Below, one piece after another: positions 6,744-14,800 of a stretch of DNA of 15,101 nucleotides; the stretch's first letter is position 1, and every line of letters begins with the position of its first letter. The translations under genes were made by a program, and so were the position numbers. The stretch is from JAIRTY01 sp050257395 (GTDB lineage Bacteria > Actinomycetota > Actinomycetes > Streptosporangiales > Streptosporangiaceae): contig JBLMWU010000251.1 of assembly GCA_050257395.1 (NCBI GenBank), forward strand, positions 1 through 15,101, read 5' to 3'. The notes below the pieces were generated by a model. That model was not told the DNA's origin and made no database searches. It saw only the letters and a program-made list of their open reading frames with translations.

Positions 6744-7394
6744 ATGACTAAGCGGAGCTACGGGCAGTACTGCGCGGTGGCGCGCGGGCTGGACCTCATC
6801 GGCGACAGGTGGACGCTGCTCATCGCCCGGGACCTGCTGCTGGGCCCGAAGCGGTACAAGGACCTGCTGGACGGGCTGCCCGGGATCGGCACGAACCTCC
6901 TCGCCGCCCGGCTGCGGGAGATGGCAGCCGCCGGGCTGGTGGAGCGGGCCGTGCTGCCGCCGCCCGCCGGGTCGTCCGTGTACCAGCTGACCGGCGCGGG
7001 CCGCGACCTGGAGCCGGTGATCACCGCGATCGGGCGATGGGGGGCGCGGTTCCTGGGCAGCCCGCGCGACGGCGAGGTGCTGCTGCCGCGGGCGTACTTC
7101 GTGGCGATCCGGCCGGCGTTCCGGGCGGACCGGGCCGCCGGGCTGGCCGCCAGCTACGAGTTCCGGGTCGGCGGGCTGGTGTTCGAGGTGCGGGTGCACG
7201 ACGGCCGCTGCACCACCCGGGAGGGCGCGGCGGCCGGCCCGGACGCCGTGTTCACGATGGACGTGGGCACCCTGCACGAGCTGCTGCTGGCCGGCCTGCC
7301 GGCCGCGGCCGCGCTGGCCAGCGGGCGGGTCCGGGTCACCGGCGACCCGGCCCACCTGGACCGCTTCACCGGCCTTTTCGCGCTCCACCGCTGA
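6744..7394 (+). CDS. HxlR family winged-helix regulator with SCP2-like C-terminal domain
   Basis: A 216-aa one-component regulator. 'MTKRSYGQYCAVARGLDLIG' carries the family's N-terminal Cys (Cys10). 'DRWTLLIARDLLLGPKRYKDLLDGLPGIGTNLLAARLREMAAAGLV' is the helix-turn-helix, and 'SVYQLTGAGRDLEPVI' is the wing. Residues about 125-216 ('YEFRVGGLVFEVRVHDGRC', 'AVFTMDVGTLHELLLAGL', 'GRVRVTGDPAHLDRFTGLFAL') match the SCP2-like sterol-carrier fold, a possible hydrophobic-ligand sensor. Unlike its paralogue at 4964, it ends at a normal stop right after this domain. The start has only a weak G-rich ribosome site. It is divergent from the DinB/VOC operon, its likely target. The inducer is unknown. Confidence 0.92.
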   Translation: MTKRSYGQYCAVARGLDLIGDRWTLLIARDLLLGPKRYKDLLDGLPGIGTNLLAARLREMAAAGLVERAVLPPPAGSSVYQLTGAGRDLEPVITAIGRWGARFLGSPRDGEVLLPRAYFVAIRPAFRADRAAGLAASYEFRVGGLVFEVRVHDGRCTTREGAAAGPDAVFTMDVGTLHELLLAGLPAAAALASGRVRVTGDPAHLDRFTGLFALHR

Positions 7395-7472
7395 CCGCCT
7401 GGCCGGCTGGGGGCAGCGGGCCGCGCATGTGCCAGAGTGAAGCGGTCCGCTCATGGCAGGCAGGAGGCTCGG

Positions 7473-7769
7473 ATGCTGGCAGCGTTCTCGGTCACGCCGC
7501 TCGGGGTCGGCGAAGGGGTTTCGGAGTACGTCGCGGACGCGGTCCGGGTGGTCCGTGACAGCGGGCTGCCCAACCGGACCGACGCCATGTTCACCACCAT
7601 CGAGGGTGAGTGGGACGAGGTCATGGCGGTGATCGGGCAGGCGGTGGACGCGGTGGCGGCCAGGGCGCCGCGGGTGAGCGTGGTCATCAAAGCGGACCTG
7701 CGGCCCGGCGTGAGCGGCGGCCTCACCGCGAAGGTCGAGCGGGTGGAGGAACACCTCGCCAGCGGCTGA
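7473..7769 (+). CDS. MTH1187 family thiamine-binding protein
   Basis: A 98-aa protein of the MTH1187/YkoF-like family (DUF77), a ferredoxin-like fold that in characterised members binds thiamine or hydroxymethylpyrimidine. 'MLAAFSVTPLGVGEGVSEYVADAVRVVRDSGLP' and 'TTIEGEWDEVMAVIGQAVDAV' are the typical first and second halves, and 'RVSVVIKADLRPG' is the conserved strand. The length is normal. ATG 7473 is fixed by AGGAGG at 7462-7467 with a 5-nt spacer; a longer frame from a GTG at 7437 would cross that site. An 11-bp odd palindrome AGCGGTCCGCT (7441-7451) lies just upstream. The gene is 78 bp behind the HxlR gene and may be read through from it. No thiamine transport or synthesis gene is adjacent. 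Confidence 0.88.
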   Translation: MLAAFSVTPLGVGEGVSEYVADAVRVVRDSGLPNRTDAMFTTIEGEWDEVMAVIGQAVDAVAARAPRVSVVIKADLRPGVSGGLTAKVERVEEHLASG

Positions 7770-7895
7770 CCCGGGCGCGGCAACCGGCGGGCCGGCTCGT
7801 GCGTCTGAGTTGTGGTCCACGCCGCCCGCGGCCCCGCTGACGGCACCGTTCCGCAGCCGCGGCCGCAGCCCGGGCTGCCTGTCCCAGGAGCCGTC

Positions 7896-8576
7896 ATGCA
7901 CCGCCGCCGCTCGCTGGCCCGCACCGCCGCCCTGGCCGTCCCCGCCGCTGCCCTGGCAGTGGCCGGGTGCGGATCCGTACACGGCGGGGGCAGCAGCACC
8001 AGCTCCGCCCCTGCCGCCCCCGCCTCGAAGGCGGCGCCGGTCTCGCCCTCGGTCAACCCGGGCGGCCCCATCTCCCCTTCCGTCGCCGGCACCCCCTCCG
8101 GCGGCAAGCCGGTCGCGGTCGTCATCTCCGGCCTGCCGGGCCAGCCCGCGCTGACCCCCGGCGGCCCGGCGCTGACGTTCATGGTGACCTTGCAGAACCA
8201 CAGCGGCACCGCCTACCACGACGTGACGCCGGTCGTGTCCATGGGCCACTGCACCTGCACCGGGACCCCGATCGCGCTGGCGCCCGAGGGCACGCTGGCC
8301 GAGCGCGACCCGGCGACCGGGAACTGGCGCAGGGTCCGCTACAACCCGGAGGGCGGCGGCACCGACTTCCTGCTGGTGGTCCAGCAACCGGGGATCAGCC
8401 TGCCCGCGGGCGGGTCGGCGAGCTTCACGTTCCGGGTGTCGTTCACCCGGCAGCAGCGGGAGACGCTGAAGCCCGGCACCACCGCCATCGACGTGACGGT
8501 CGTGCAGCTGCCCGGCCACACCCCGGTCGGCGCGCCGGTCCCCAGCGCCACCGTCCCGGTCGCGGTGCAGCCGTGA
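7896..8576 (+). CDS. Secreted lipoprotein of unknown function
   Basis: A 226-aa predicted lipoprotein. The signal peptide has a basic start (HRRRSLAR), a hydrophobic Ala/Leu/Val core and the lipobox V-A-G-C with the lipidated Cys at residue 25. A Ser/Pro/Ala/Gly-rich linker (about 26-70) follows, as is usual between the membrane anchor and the folded domain. Residues 71-226 are beta-rich ('LTFMVTLQNHSGTAYHDVTPVVSM', 'SASFTFRVSF', 'TAIDVTVVQLPG') and look like an Ig/CARDB-type sandwich. They include an unusual C-T-C pair (Cys119, Cys121). I do not recognise a named family. The ATG is supported by CAGGAG at 7885-7890. The 126 bp upstream are too far from the preceding gene for coupling; a separate promoter is likely but not identified. 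Confidence 0.82.
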   Translation: MHRRRSLARTAALAVPAAALAVAGCGSVHGGGSSTSSAPAAPASKAAPVSPSVNPGGPISPSVAGTPSGGKPVAVVISGLPGQPALTPGGPALTFMVTLQNHSGTAYHDVTPVVSMGHCTCTGTPIALAPEGTLAERDPATGNWRRVRYNPEGGGTDFLLVVQQPGISLPAGGSASFTFRVSFTRQQRETLKPGTTAIDVTVVQLPGHTPVGAPVPSATVPVAVQP

Positions 8577-8607
8577 CGCCGGGGGCCAGCGCCGCCGGGG
8601 GCCGGTG

Positions 8608-9408
8608 TCAGGGCTTGCGGCAGAGGATCTCGCCGTGCGGGACAGCGAACCAGCCGTCCGGGGCGGCGGCCCAGTCCCGCCAGGCCCGGGAGATCCGGTC
8701 CAGGTCAGCCTCGGTGGCGTGGCCGCCGGCGACCGCCTGCCGGGCGATGGCGGAGGCGCGGATCCGTTCGCTCCACAGGCCGCCCCACCAGTCTCGCTGC
8801 TCGGGCGTGGCATAGCACCAGACCGACGCGCTGGCGTTGATGTCGGTGAAGCCGGCCTGGCGGGCCCACGACAGCAGCCTGCGGCCCGCGTCCGGCTCAC
8901 CGCCGTTCGCGCGGGCGACCGCGCGGTAGACGGACAGCCACTCGTCCAGCGCCGGGTCCTCCGGGTACCAGATCATCCCGGCGTAGTCACCGTCCCGGGC
9001 CGCCACCACGCCGCCGGGCCGGCAGACCCGGCCCAGCTCGCGCAGCGCGGCCACCGGGTCCGCCAGATGCTGCAGCACCTGGTGGGCGTGCACAATGTCG
9101 AAGCTGCCGTCCGGGTACGGCAGGGAGTACAGGTCGGCGACGGCGAACTCGATGCCGGTCACGCCCTGCCCGGCCGCGAACGCGGCGGCCTCGGCGAGCA
9201 CCTCCGCCGAGGTGTCGATCGCGGTCACCCGGCCGGGGGTGACCCGGGCCGCCAGGTCCGCGGTGATGGTGCCCGGGCCGCAGCCGGCGTCCAGCACGGA
9301 CCGGCCGGGCCGCAGCTCGGCGAGCAGGTACGCCGCTGAGTTGGCCACAGTGCGGGTGCGATGTGAGCGCAGCACCGAGTCGTGGTGCCCATGGGTATAC
9401 ACCGTCAT
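8608..9408 (-). CDS. Class I SAM-dependent methyltransferase (UbiE-like)
   Basis: A 266-aa methyltransferase. Motif I 'VLDAGCGPGTITADLA' is canonical. 'VTAIDTSAEVLAEA' is the strand-2 region, 'FAVADLYSLPYPDGSFDIV' motif II, and 'HQVLQHLADPVAALRELGRVCRPGG' motif III. The C-terminal part ('ARDGDYAGMIWYPEDPALDEWLSVYRAVARANGGEPDAGRRL') resembles small-molecule methyltransferases of actinomycetes; the acceptor is unknown. ATG at 9408 is chosen because GGAGGGAGA lies a few nt upstream. A longer frame from 9567 would add 53 residues encoded by the promoter region and a hairpin. It stands alone on the minus strand, converges on the lipoprotein gene and is controlled from a region with two tandem palindromes. 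Confidence 0.92.
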   Translation of the reverse strand: MTVYTHGHHDSVLRSHRTRTVANSAAYLLAELRPGRSVLDAGCGPGTITADLAARVTPGRVTAIDTSAEVLAEAAAFAAGQGVTGIEFAVADLYSLPYPDGSFDIVHAHQVLQHLADPVAALRELGRVCRPGGVVAARDGDYAGMIWYPEDPALDEWLSVYRAVARANGGEPDAGRRLLSWARQAGFTDINASASVWCYATPEQRDWWGGLWSERIRASAIARQAVAGGHATEADLDRISRAWRDWAAAPDGWFAVPHGEILCRKP

Positions 9409-9442
9409 CAGATCTCCCTCCCGCCCGGCAAGCGTAGCGCTG

Positions 9443-9480
9443 TTCTCACATAACGAGAAATGCTTCTCACTATATGAGAT
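9443..9480. promoter_or_regulatory. Tandem palindromic operator upstream of methyltransferase gene
   Basis: Two similar 17-bp dyads, TTCTCACATAACGAGAA (9443-9459) and TTCTCACTATATGAGAT (9464-9480), are separated by 4 bp. Their centres are therefore 21 bp apart, two turns of the helix, and the dyads face the same side. They sit 35-72 bp upstream of the methyltransferase ATG in an AT-rich island. On the minus strand they contain -10-like TATAGT. This is what a promoter carrying two dimer sites for a repressor looks like. The regulator is not identified. Confidence 0.7.
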
Positions 9481-9531
9481 ACCCGCCGTGACGCGCCGGG
9501 CGTCAGGCGGGTTCCGGCAGGGAGCGGAGGA

Positions 9532-9562
9532 CCGCCCGCCGGGCCGCTGCCCCGGCGGGCGG
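9532..9562 (-). terminator. Hairpin terminator of the GntR-ABC operon
   Basis: CCGCCCGCCGGG (9532-9543) and CCCGGCGGGCGG (9551-9562) form a perfect 12-bp stem with a 7-nt loop. It lies 43 bp downstream of the permease stop on the minus strand. There is no T-tract. Confidence 0.65.
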
Positions 9563-9604
9563 GACAACGGGCCCGGGCAGCGACCCTGGTGAGAAAGGCC
9601 GGCC

Positions 9605-10288
9605 TCAGACCGTGGCGCGGCGGATGGTGGCGTGGCCGCCGGCCAGCAGCAGGACCGCCAGCGCGGCGATGACGCCGGTCAGGCCCAGGGCGGTCAGGCC
9701 GGCGAAGGACCCGCGGGCAGCGGGCCAGACGTGCCAGTGCCCGAAGGTGACGGCGACGGCCCCGGCGGCCACCACGAGCGCCTGCCCCGCGATGAACGCC
9801 AGCGTGCCGAGCAGGCCCCACCGGTTGTACAGGATTCCGTACCACATCCCGTAGGCGAACAGCGCAAACAGGCCCACGGCCGAGGTCAGCCAGGTGGCGT
9901 ACCACGGGCCGTTCAGCAGGTACGGCACCCGGAAGAAGTGCATGGACAGCCCCCAGCCGCCGGTGGCCCGCTCGATCGCCTGCAGCGCGGCCAGCACCAG
10001 GCCGGACATCAGGGCCAGCGCCATCCCGAGCAGCGCCGTGCCCGAGTAGAAAGACCGGCGGCTGGCGCCGAGCATGAGGCCGAACGGCAGCGACCGGCCG
10101 ATGGTCTGCATGCCCAGCACGGCGAAGTAGATGAAGAAGCTGGCCAGGTATCCGGCTGCGTCATGGCCGCGGACGCGGCCGGCGGTAACGGCGCCCACGG
10201 CGAAGGCGAACGGGAGGATCCACGGCAGCACGAGATAGCTGGCCGGCGTCACCAGGTTGTAGCGGGCCACCTTGACCCAGGTGTTCAT
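9605..10288 (-). CDS. ABC transporter permease (ABC-2-like, six membrane helices)
   Basis: A 227-aa integral membrane protein. Six hydrophobic segments are visible: 'YLVLPWILPFAFAVGAVTAG' (about 18-37), 'YLASFFIYFAVLGMQTIG' (about 47-64), 'GTALLGMALALMSGLVLAAL' (about 83-102), 'WLTSAVGLFALFAYGMWYGI' (about 133-152), 'TLAFIAGQALVVAAGAVAVT' (about 162-181) and 'GLTALGLTGVIAALAVLLLA' (about 197-216). This is the single-domain permease that partners the ATPase encoded just upstream. Its ATG overlaps the ATPase stop by 4 bp. The system resembles the YtrA-type GntR/ABC exporters of Gram-positive bacteria, which respond to envelope stress or antibiotics. Substrate and direction are inferred from that likeness only. 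Confidence 0.88.
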   Translation of the reverse strand: MNTWVKVARYNLVTPASYLVLPWILPFAFAVGAVTAGRVRGHDAAGYLASFFIYFAVLGMQTIGRSLPFGLMLGASRRSFYSGTALLGMALALMSGLVLAALQAIERATGGWGLSMHFFRVPYLLNGPWYATWLTSAVGLFALFAYGMWYGILYNRWGLLGTLAFIAGQALVVAAGAVAVTFGHWHVWPAARGSFAGLTALGLTGVIAALAVLLLAGGHATIRRATV

Positions 10289-11199
10289 GCGCTGGACCTT
10301 TCGGTCTCGAAGCCGGTTTCGGGGGCGGCGGCGAGAGCGCCGGCGGCCGCCTGCACCACGAGCTGCTGCAGGGACAGCGGGGTCAGGTCCAGTCCGGATG
10401 ACCGGGCCTGCTCACGTTCGTCCGGAGACAGCGGCCCGGCCATGACGACGGACGCCTGGGAGCCGAGCCGCCGCCGCTCCCACACCGGCCGGCCCGCGGC
10501 GAGCGCGTCCACGGCGAGGCTGGGACCGCTCACCCGGATGGCGGCGCCGCGCAGCACGTCGGCCGCCGCGTCCAGGACGACCCGGCCCCTGTCAATGACG
10601 ATGACGCCCTCGAACAGCGCGGCGGCCTCGTCGATGAGATGGGTGGACAGCAGCACCGTGCGGGGGAACTCGGCGAAGTCCGCGAGCAGCCGGTCGCAGA
10701 AAACCTGCCGCGCCACCGCGTCCAGGCCCGCGTAGGGCTCGTCGAACAGCGTCACCTCGGCGCGGGCGGCCAGCCCGATCGTGATCCCGAGCGCCGAACG
10801 CTGCCCCCGCGACAGCCTCTTGACCGCCTTGCTGGCCCGCAGGGCGAAGTCGTCCAGCAGTGAGGACGCCAGCGCGGAGTCCCAGTTCGGGCAGAACCAG
10901 GACGCGGCGCGCAGCGCCTGACCGACCTTGATGTCCGGGTAGGCCTGGTCCTCGCGGACGAGCACCAGGCGGCGCAGCACGTCCTCGTTCTCGGCCGGCG
11001 GCGCGCCGAGGACCCGCACCGATCCGGATGACGGGAACTCCTGGCCGGCCAGGATCCGCAGCAGCGTGGTCTTGCCGGCGCCGTTGCGGCCGAGCAGGCC
11101 GGTGATGGTCCCGCGGCTGATCGCGACGTTGATGTCGCCGAGAGCTGTGTGATCGCGGTATCTCCGGGTCAGGCCGGTGACGGAGATCGCCGGTGTCAT
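10285..11199 (-). CDS. ABC transporter ATP-binding protein
   Basis: A 304-aa ATPase subunit. Walker A is GRNGAGKTT (37-45), the Q-loop is around Gln84, the signature is LSRGQ (128-132, Arg in place of the usual Gly in LSGGQ), Walker B is VTLFDEP (148-154, catalytic Glu153), the D-loop is GLD (157-159) and the switch His is His186 in LLSTH. After the nucleotide-binding domain come about 90 residues of C-terminal extension typical of exporter ATPases of this type. It is the middle gene of a three-gene operon, with 4-bp overlaps to the GntR gene before it and the permease gene after it. Confidence 0.95.
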   Translation of the reverse strand: MTPAISVTGLTRRYRDHTALGDINVAISRGTITGLLGRNGAGKTTLLRILAGQEFPSSGSVRVLGAPPAENEDVLRRLVLVREDQAYPDIKVGQALRAASWFCPNWDSALASSLLDDFALRASKAVKRLSRGQRSALGITIGLAARAEVTLFDEPYAGLDAVARQVFCDRLLADFAEFPRTVLLSTHLIDEAAALFEGVIVIDRGRVVLDAAADVLRGAAIRVSGPSLAVDALAAGRPVWERRRLGSQASVVMAGPLSPDEREQARSSGLDLTPLSLQQLVVQAAAGALAAAPETGFETERSSA

Positions 11200-11588
11200 A
11201 GCGAGACGCCTTCCCGGTCGCTGCCGGCTTCCTTGATCAGGGCGAACAGCTCGCCGGCGCCGATCCCGAGGCGGGCCGCCTCGGTCAGCAGCGGCTCGAC
11301 GTACCGCTGCGTGAATTCCGCCCGGCGCCGGGCCAGCAGCCGCTGCCGCGCCCCGGTCGTGACGAACATCCCGATGCCCCGCCGCTTCTCCAGCAGCCCG
11401 TCATCGGCCAGCATGTTGATCCCCTTGGCCGCGGTCGCCGGGTTGATCCGGTAGAACGCGGCCAGCTCGTTGCTGGACGGCACCCGCGCGCCCTCGGCCA
11501 GGCCGCCGTCCGCGATCTCCCCCGCGAGCCTGCCGGCAACCTGGACGAACAGCGGGGCTCCCTCGGCCAGACCAGCCATCTCCGGCAT
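11196..11588 (-). CDS. GntR family regulator, YtrA subfamily
   Basis: A 130-aa short GntR protein, the length typical of the YtrA subfamily, with a winged helix-turn-helix and only a small C-terminal dimerisation segment. 'PLFVQVAGRLAGEIADGGLAEGARVPSSNELAAFYRINPATAAKGINMLADDGLLEKRRGIGMFVT' (about 12-77) is the DNA-binding domain, and the 'RVPSSNELA' and 'KRRGIGMFV' wing motifs are diagnostic. It is the first gene of an operon with an ABC ATPase and permease, and YtrA-type regulators normally repress such operons. ATG 11588 is preferred because a G-rich ribosome site (GGGGG, about 7 nt upstream) fits it. An internal ATG at 11579 is possible. Confidence 0.93.
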   Translation of the reverse strand: MPEMAGLAEGAPLFVQVAGRLAGEIADGGLAEGARVPSSNELAAFYRINPATAAKGINMLADDGLLEKRRGIGMFVTTGARQRLLARRRAEFTQRYVEPLLTEAARLGIGAGELFALIKEAGSDREGVSL

Positions 11589-11608
11589 CGTCCCGCCCCC
11601 ACTTCATA

Positions 11609-11640
11609 GGTTCATTACTCAAGTACTGTACCGCTGAACC
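11609..11640. promoter_or_regulatory. Palindromic operator/promoter of the GntR-ABC operon
   Basis: An AT-rich stretch 21-52 bp upstream of the gntR ATG contains nested dyads: TACTCAAGTA (11616-11625, arms TACT/AGTA), GTACTGTAC (11623-11631, odd palindrome), and outer GGTTC (11609-11613) with GAACC (11636-11640). Autoregulation by the YtrA-type repressor is the natural reading. Exact -35 and -10 boxes could not be assigned. Confidence 0.6.
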
Positions 11641-11689
11641 AGAGGACCGATCAACCTCCCGTGACGAGAGGATGAGGGAGAGGGGGTCC

Positions 11690-11782
11690 CGGCACATTCC
11701 GGTGCCGCCGCTCAGCCGGGTGACTGCCCGCCACGAGAGCTCCTGCCGGGCGGCAGGCAGCGACGCCGGGGCAGAACCGGCG
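11690..11782. terminator. Three hairpins downstream of the helicase-nuclease gene
   Basis: The gene-free interval 11641-11824 has three perfect short stems: CGGCAC/GTGCCG (11690-11707), CTGCCG/CGGCAG (11743-11756) and CGCCGG/CCGGCG (11764-11782). They lie downstream of the AdnB-like gene stop at 11825 on the minus strand and before the gntR promoter. They probably end the helicase transcript. Nothing else is seen in this 184-bp gap. Confidence 0.4.
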
Positions 11783-11824
11783 CGGCACCCCCGCCCGCGG
11801 CGCGATCCAGCCGCTGACCGGGGG

Positions 11825-14800
11825 TCAGGTGCGCGCCGGGATGTCTTCGATCAGGCCGGCCAGGCCCTCCTCACCGGGCAGGTCGGCGGGCCGCAGGGTC
11901 AGGTTGTGCCGGACGTAGTAGAAGGCCGCCCGGACCTGTGCGGCCGGCACCCCGGCCAGCCGGGACCAGGCCAGCCGGTAGGCGGCCAGCTGCACCGCGG
12001 CGGACTGCTGCTCCTCCGGCGTGGCGGGCGGGCTGCCGGTCTTCCAGTCCACGACGTCGTACCCGCCCTCCGGCGCGTCGCCGAACACCGCGTCGATCCG
12101 GCCGCGCACCGGCCAGCCGGCGACCAGCGTCTCGAACGGGACCTCCACCTCCAGCGGCCACCGGTCGGCCCACTCCCCCGCCTCGAACCGTTCCCGCAGG
12201 ACCGCGAGGTCGGCGGCGTCCGGATCGTCGGCCGGGTCGTCGGCCGCGCCGAGCAGGTCGGCCGGGTCGATGAGCCGCTGCTGCCCGAACCGCTGCTCCA
12301 GCCAGCGGTGGAACGCGGTCCCCCGGCGGGCCTGCGGCGCGGGCGGCCGGGGCATCGGCCGGCGGATCTGCCGGGCCAGCGCGTCCGGGTCAGCGGCCAT
12401 GGCCACCAGCGAGGAGACGGTCAGCCGCCCCGGCAGCCGGACAGCCAGCGCCCCGTCCCCGCGCAGCTCGCGCCGCTCGGCGAGCAGCAGGTCGGTGTCC
12501 CGCTCCCAGGCCGCGATCCGGGCCCGTTCGGCCGCGGTCAGCGGCCGTCCCGGCCGGGCCTGCGGTGGCACCGGCGGCGCGGCGGCCCCGCCAGCCGTCA
12601 CCGGCCCCGCGTCCCTGGCCGGCGTGCCTGGCTGGGCACGGGCGGCACGCGCGGGCCGCTGCGGTCCGGCACCCGGGTCCGGCACCGGCGCCCCGGGTTG
12701 CGCCCGTTCCCGCCGGGCCAGCGCGGCCAGTGCCTGAGTGACCATGGCGGCCGCTTCCCGCACGGCCGCCAGCCGGTCGCCGCCCGGCTGAGCCGGCCAG
12801 CGGGCGGACGGCGGCTCGGCCAGGGCCGGGTTGACCTCGCCGTCGGCTGGCGGCGGCGTCCAGTGCGCGACCGTGCCCGCGCCTGCCGCGCACGCGGCAC
12901 GCACCTCCGCCAGGAACGGGGACGGCCCGAGCGGGGAGGTTCCCTCCCCCCACCAGTAGCCGCTGCAGGCGACCCAGAAGGCGGCCCGGGTCACGGCGAC
13001 ATACGCCAGCCGGCGCTCCTCCGCGAAGTCCCGGCCTGCGCAGCCGTCCTGGAAGGCAGCCAGCGCTTCCGGGCTCAGGTCACGCAGCGCCGGCAGATCA
13101 CCGGCATCGCCGCGCAGGCTGAACGGGAGCAGCCGGGGGTTCTCCGTCCAGCGGGTGGTCACCCGCGGCCGGGCCGGGAACACCTGCGACTTGGGGCCGG
13201 CCGCCAGCCCCGGCACCACCACCGCCGGCCACTGCAGGCCCTTGGCCGCGTGCACGGTGGTGAGGGTGACCGCGTCGGCACCGCTGGGCCGGCCGGACTC
13301 CAGGCCGAACTCCTCCGCCTCCGCCGCGGTCAGGTACGCGAGGAACGCGCCGAGGGTGGGTTCTTCCTCGCCGTCCGCGAACGAGGCGGCCGCATCGGTG
13401 AACGCGTCCAGGTCGGCCCGGGCCGCCGCCGGGTCCCGCCACGGCTGCGCCGCCACCTCGATGTCGAGCCCGAGCACCCGCTCCACCTCGCCAGCCAGGT
13501 CCGGCAGCGGCCGGCCGACGTGACCGCGCAGGGTGCGCAGCTCCGCGCCGAGCGCCGTCAGCCGGGCGTGGCCCGCGGCCGAGTACGAGCCGGGCGGGCC
13601 GGGGTCGTCCAGGGCCTCCACCAGGCTGCCGGGCTCTGCTGTGAGGTCGTCGACGACCTGGGTGAGCGCGTCAGCAGCCGGAGCCGCCGGCCCGGGCCGG
13701 CCCTGGTGGTGCTCGCGGCCCAGCTCGCGCGCGCGGCGGCCGAGCGCCACCAGGTCGCGCGGGCCGATCCGCCAGCGCGGCCCGGTCAGCAGCCGCGCCA
13801 GCGGCCCGGACGCCGTGGGGTCGTGCAGGACGCGCAGGGTGGCGACGACGTCGGCGACCTCGGGGACGGCGAGCAGCCCGCCGAGGCCGACCACTTCCAC
13901 CGGGATGCCGCGGGCCTCGATCGCGGCCCGCAGCGCGGGGAACTGCGCCCGCTTGCGGCACAGCACCGCGATGTCCGCGGGCCGGATGCTGGCGTCCCCG
14001 CTGCCGGGCCACGGCCCGCCGTCGGGCGCCGTCCCGGCCGGCAGCCGCAGCAGGGCCGCGATCTGGTCAGCCACCCAGCCGGCTTCCTCCGCCGCGGTCT
14101 CCAGCAGCGCGCACACCGCCGCGCCCCGGCCCGCTCGGCCGGCCGGCGCCTGCAGCCGCGGCACGTCCGGGGCCTGTGCCCGCAGCCCTTCCTGCACGGC
14201 CGCGGCCGCGTCCAGCACCCGCCCGGTGTTGCGGAAGCTGGTGGACAGCAGCCTGACCGCGGCCGGGCGGCCGGTCCGGTCCGGGAAGTCGGTCACGAAC
14301 CGGCGCAGGTTGCCCGCGCTCGCGCCCCGCCAGCCGTAGATGGACTGGCACGGGTCGCCGACCGCGGTGACCGGATGCCCGCCGCCGAACAGCGCCCGCA
14401 GCAGGACCAGCTGGGCGTGGCTGGTGTCCTGGTACTCGTCGAGGAGGACCACCTGGTAGCGGGCCCGCTCCGCCGCGCCCACCTCCGGGTGCCGGGCCGC
14501 GATCCGGGCGGCCAGCGCGACCTGGTCGCCGTGGTCGATGACCTCCCGGGCCTGCTTGGCCCGGGTGTAGCCGGTGACCATGGGCAGCAGCTGCTCGCGG
14601 GCGCGCTGGCAGGCGAGGATCTTCGCGACCTGGGCCGGCGCCTTCCCGGTAAGTGCCTGGTGCGCCGCGGTGAGCCACTCCCCGGCGGCCCGGACGTCGC
14701 CGGGGTCCCGCAGGTGCTCGGCCAGCTCACCGGCCAGCGCCAGCACGGCTGCGGTGACCTCCTGCGGGCCCCAGGTGATGGCGTCCATCGGCCCGCTGTA

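Noticed and set aside
8578..8603. Direct repeat GCCGGGGGCC twice between convergent genes
   Set aside because: Short and GC-only, with no complementary arms to form a hairpin; probably chance.
6690..8900. A 736-codon open frame on the minus strand
   Set aside because: It is antisense to HxlR, the thiamine-binding protein and the lipoprotein genes. It has no domain and its composition is Arg/Pro/Gly/Ala-rich, as expected of a GC-rich shadow frame.
9409..9567. N-terminal extension of the second methyltransferase
   Set aside because: The extra 53 codons cover the tandem palindromes and a terminator hairpin, and a good ribosome site precedes the ATG at 9408.
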